From positions 1 to 45,957 of the forward strand of contig JAKATW010000141.1 of NCBI GenBank assembly GCA_021827945.1: a stretch of DNA of 45,957 nt, written 5' to 3'. This DNA is from Thermoplasmata archaeon. Lineage in GTDB: Archaea; Thermoplasmatota; Thermoplasmata; Thermoplasmatales; GCA-001856825. The notes below the pieces were generated by a model, which ran no database searches, was not told where the DNA came from, and saw nothing but the letters and a program-made list of their open reading frames with translations. The position numbers and the translations under genes are program-made. Below, piece by piece: positions 45,893 through 45,957 of the stretch (position 1 is its first letter; each line of letters opens with the position of its first letter).

Positions 45893-45957
45893 GGTACTAC
45901 ATTATTCACATTGATAATTTAGAGTAAAGTTTGTGTTTGTCAGCAATATTCCTCATA

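Larger units (their letters stand above)
41811..45957. mobile_element. Integrative element at tRNA-Ala (left end; right end outside window)
   Basis: Integrase overlapping tRNA 3' end, followed by RHH regulators and non-housekeeping genes; no second copy of the tRNA 3' sequence seen in the window. Confidence 0.75.

Noticed and set aside
1-45957. CRISPR array
   Set aside because: No regularly spaced identical repeats seen; the only periodic motif is the short TACTT cluster at 42.9 kb

Overview
This window is chromosomal sequence that looks archaeal and most like Thermoplasmata. The support is Taw1, TrmI, archaeal-type AlaRS, geranylgeranyl reductase, a presenilin-like protease, HTH_10 and archaeal TATA elements. 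The first ~16 kb is one minus-strand respiratory supercluster: an N-module-less complex I (nuoA-D, H-N, with nuoJ split in two), a classical SDH (sdhABCD), and a second SDH/FRD whose membrane anchor resembles mycobacterial Sdh1 and has a CH...H...CxxC motif. The middle holds housekeeping genes: taw1, trmI, alaS, an M50 protease, GGR, a ChrB-like protein, an MFS exporter, a presenilin-like protease, an orphan PKD-SBP, OsmC and grpE-dnaK-dnaJ. Two accessory regions stand out. (1) 34.5-40.4 kb: an HTH_10 regulator divergent from an apparent operon of APC permease, SdhA-like flavoprotein lacking the canonical succinate/fumarate active-site motifs, stand-alone 2Fe-2S protein, ATC-hydrolase-like protein and AlaX. 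(2) 41.76 kb to the window end: an integrative element at tRNA-Ala(GGC), whose integrase gene runs into the tRNA 3' end. It carries a tightly overlapping cassette (RHH, 63-aa TIR/deoxyribosyltransferase-like N-terminus, 254-aa unknown, 604-aa GHKL ATPase) that is my best candidate for an undescribed, possibly defensive, system. All homology calls come from motif recognition by eye; no searches were run.
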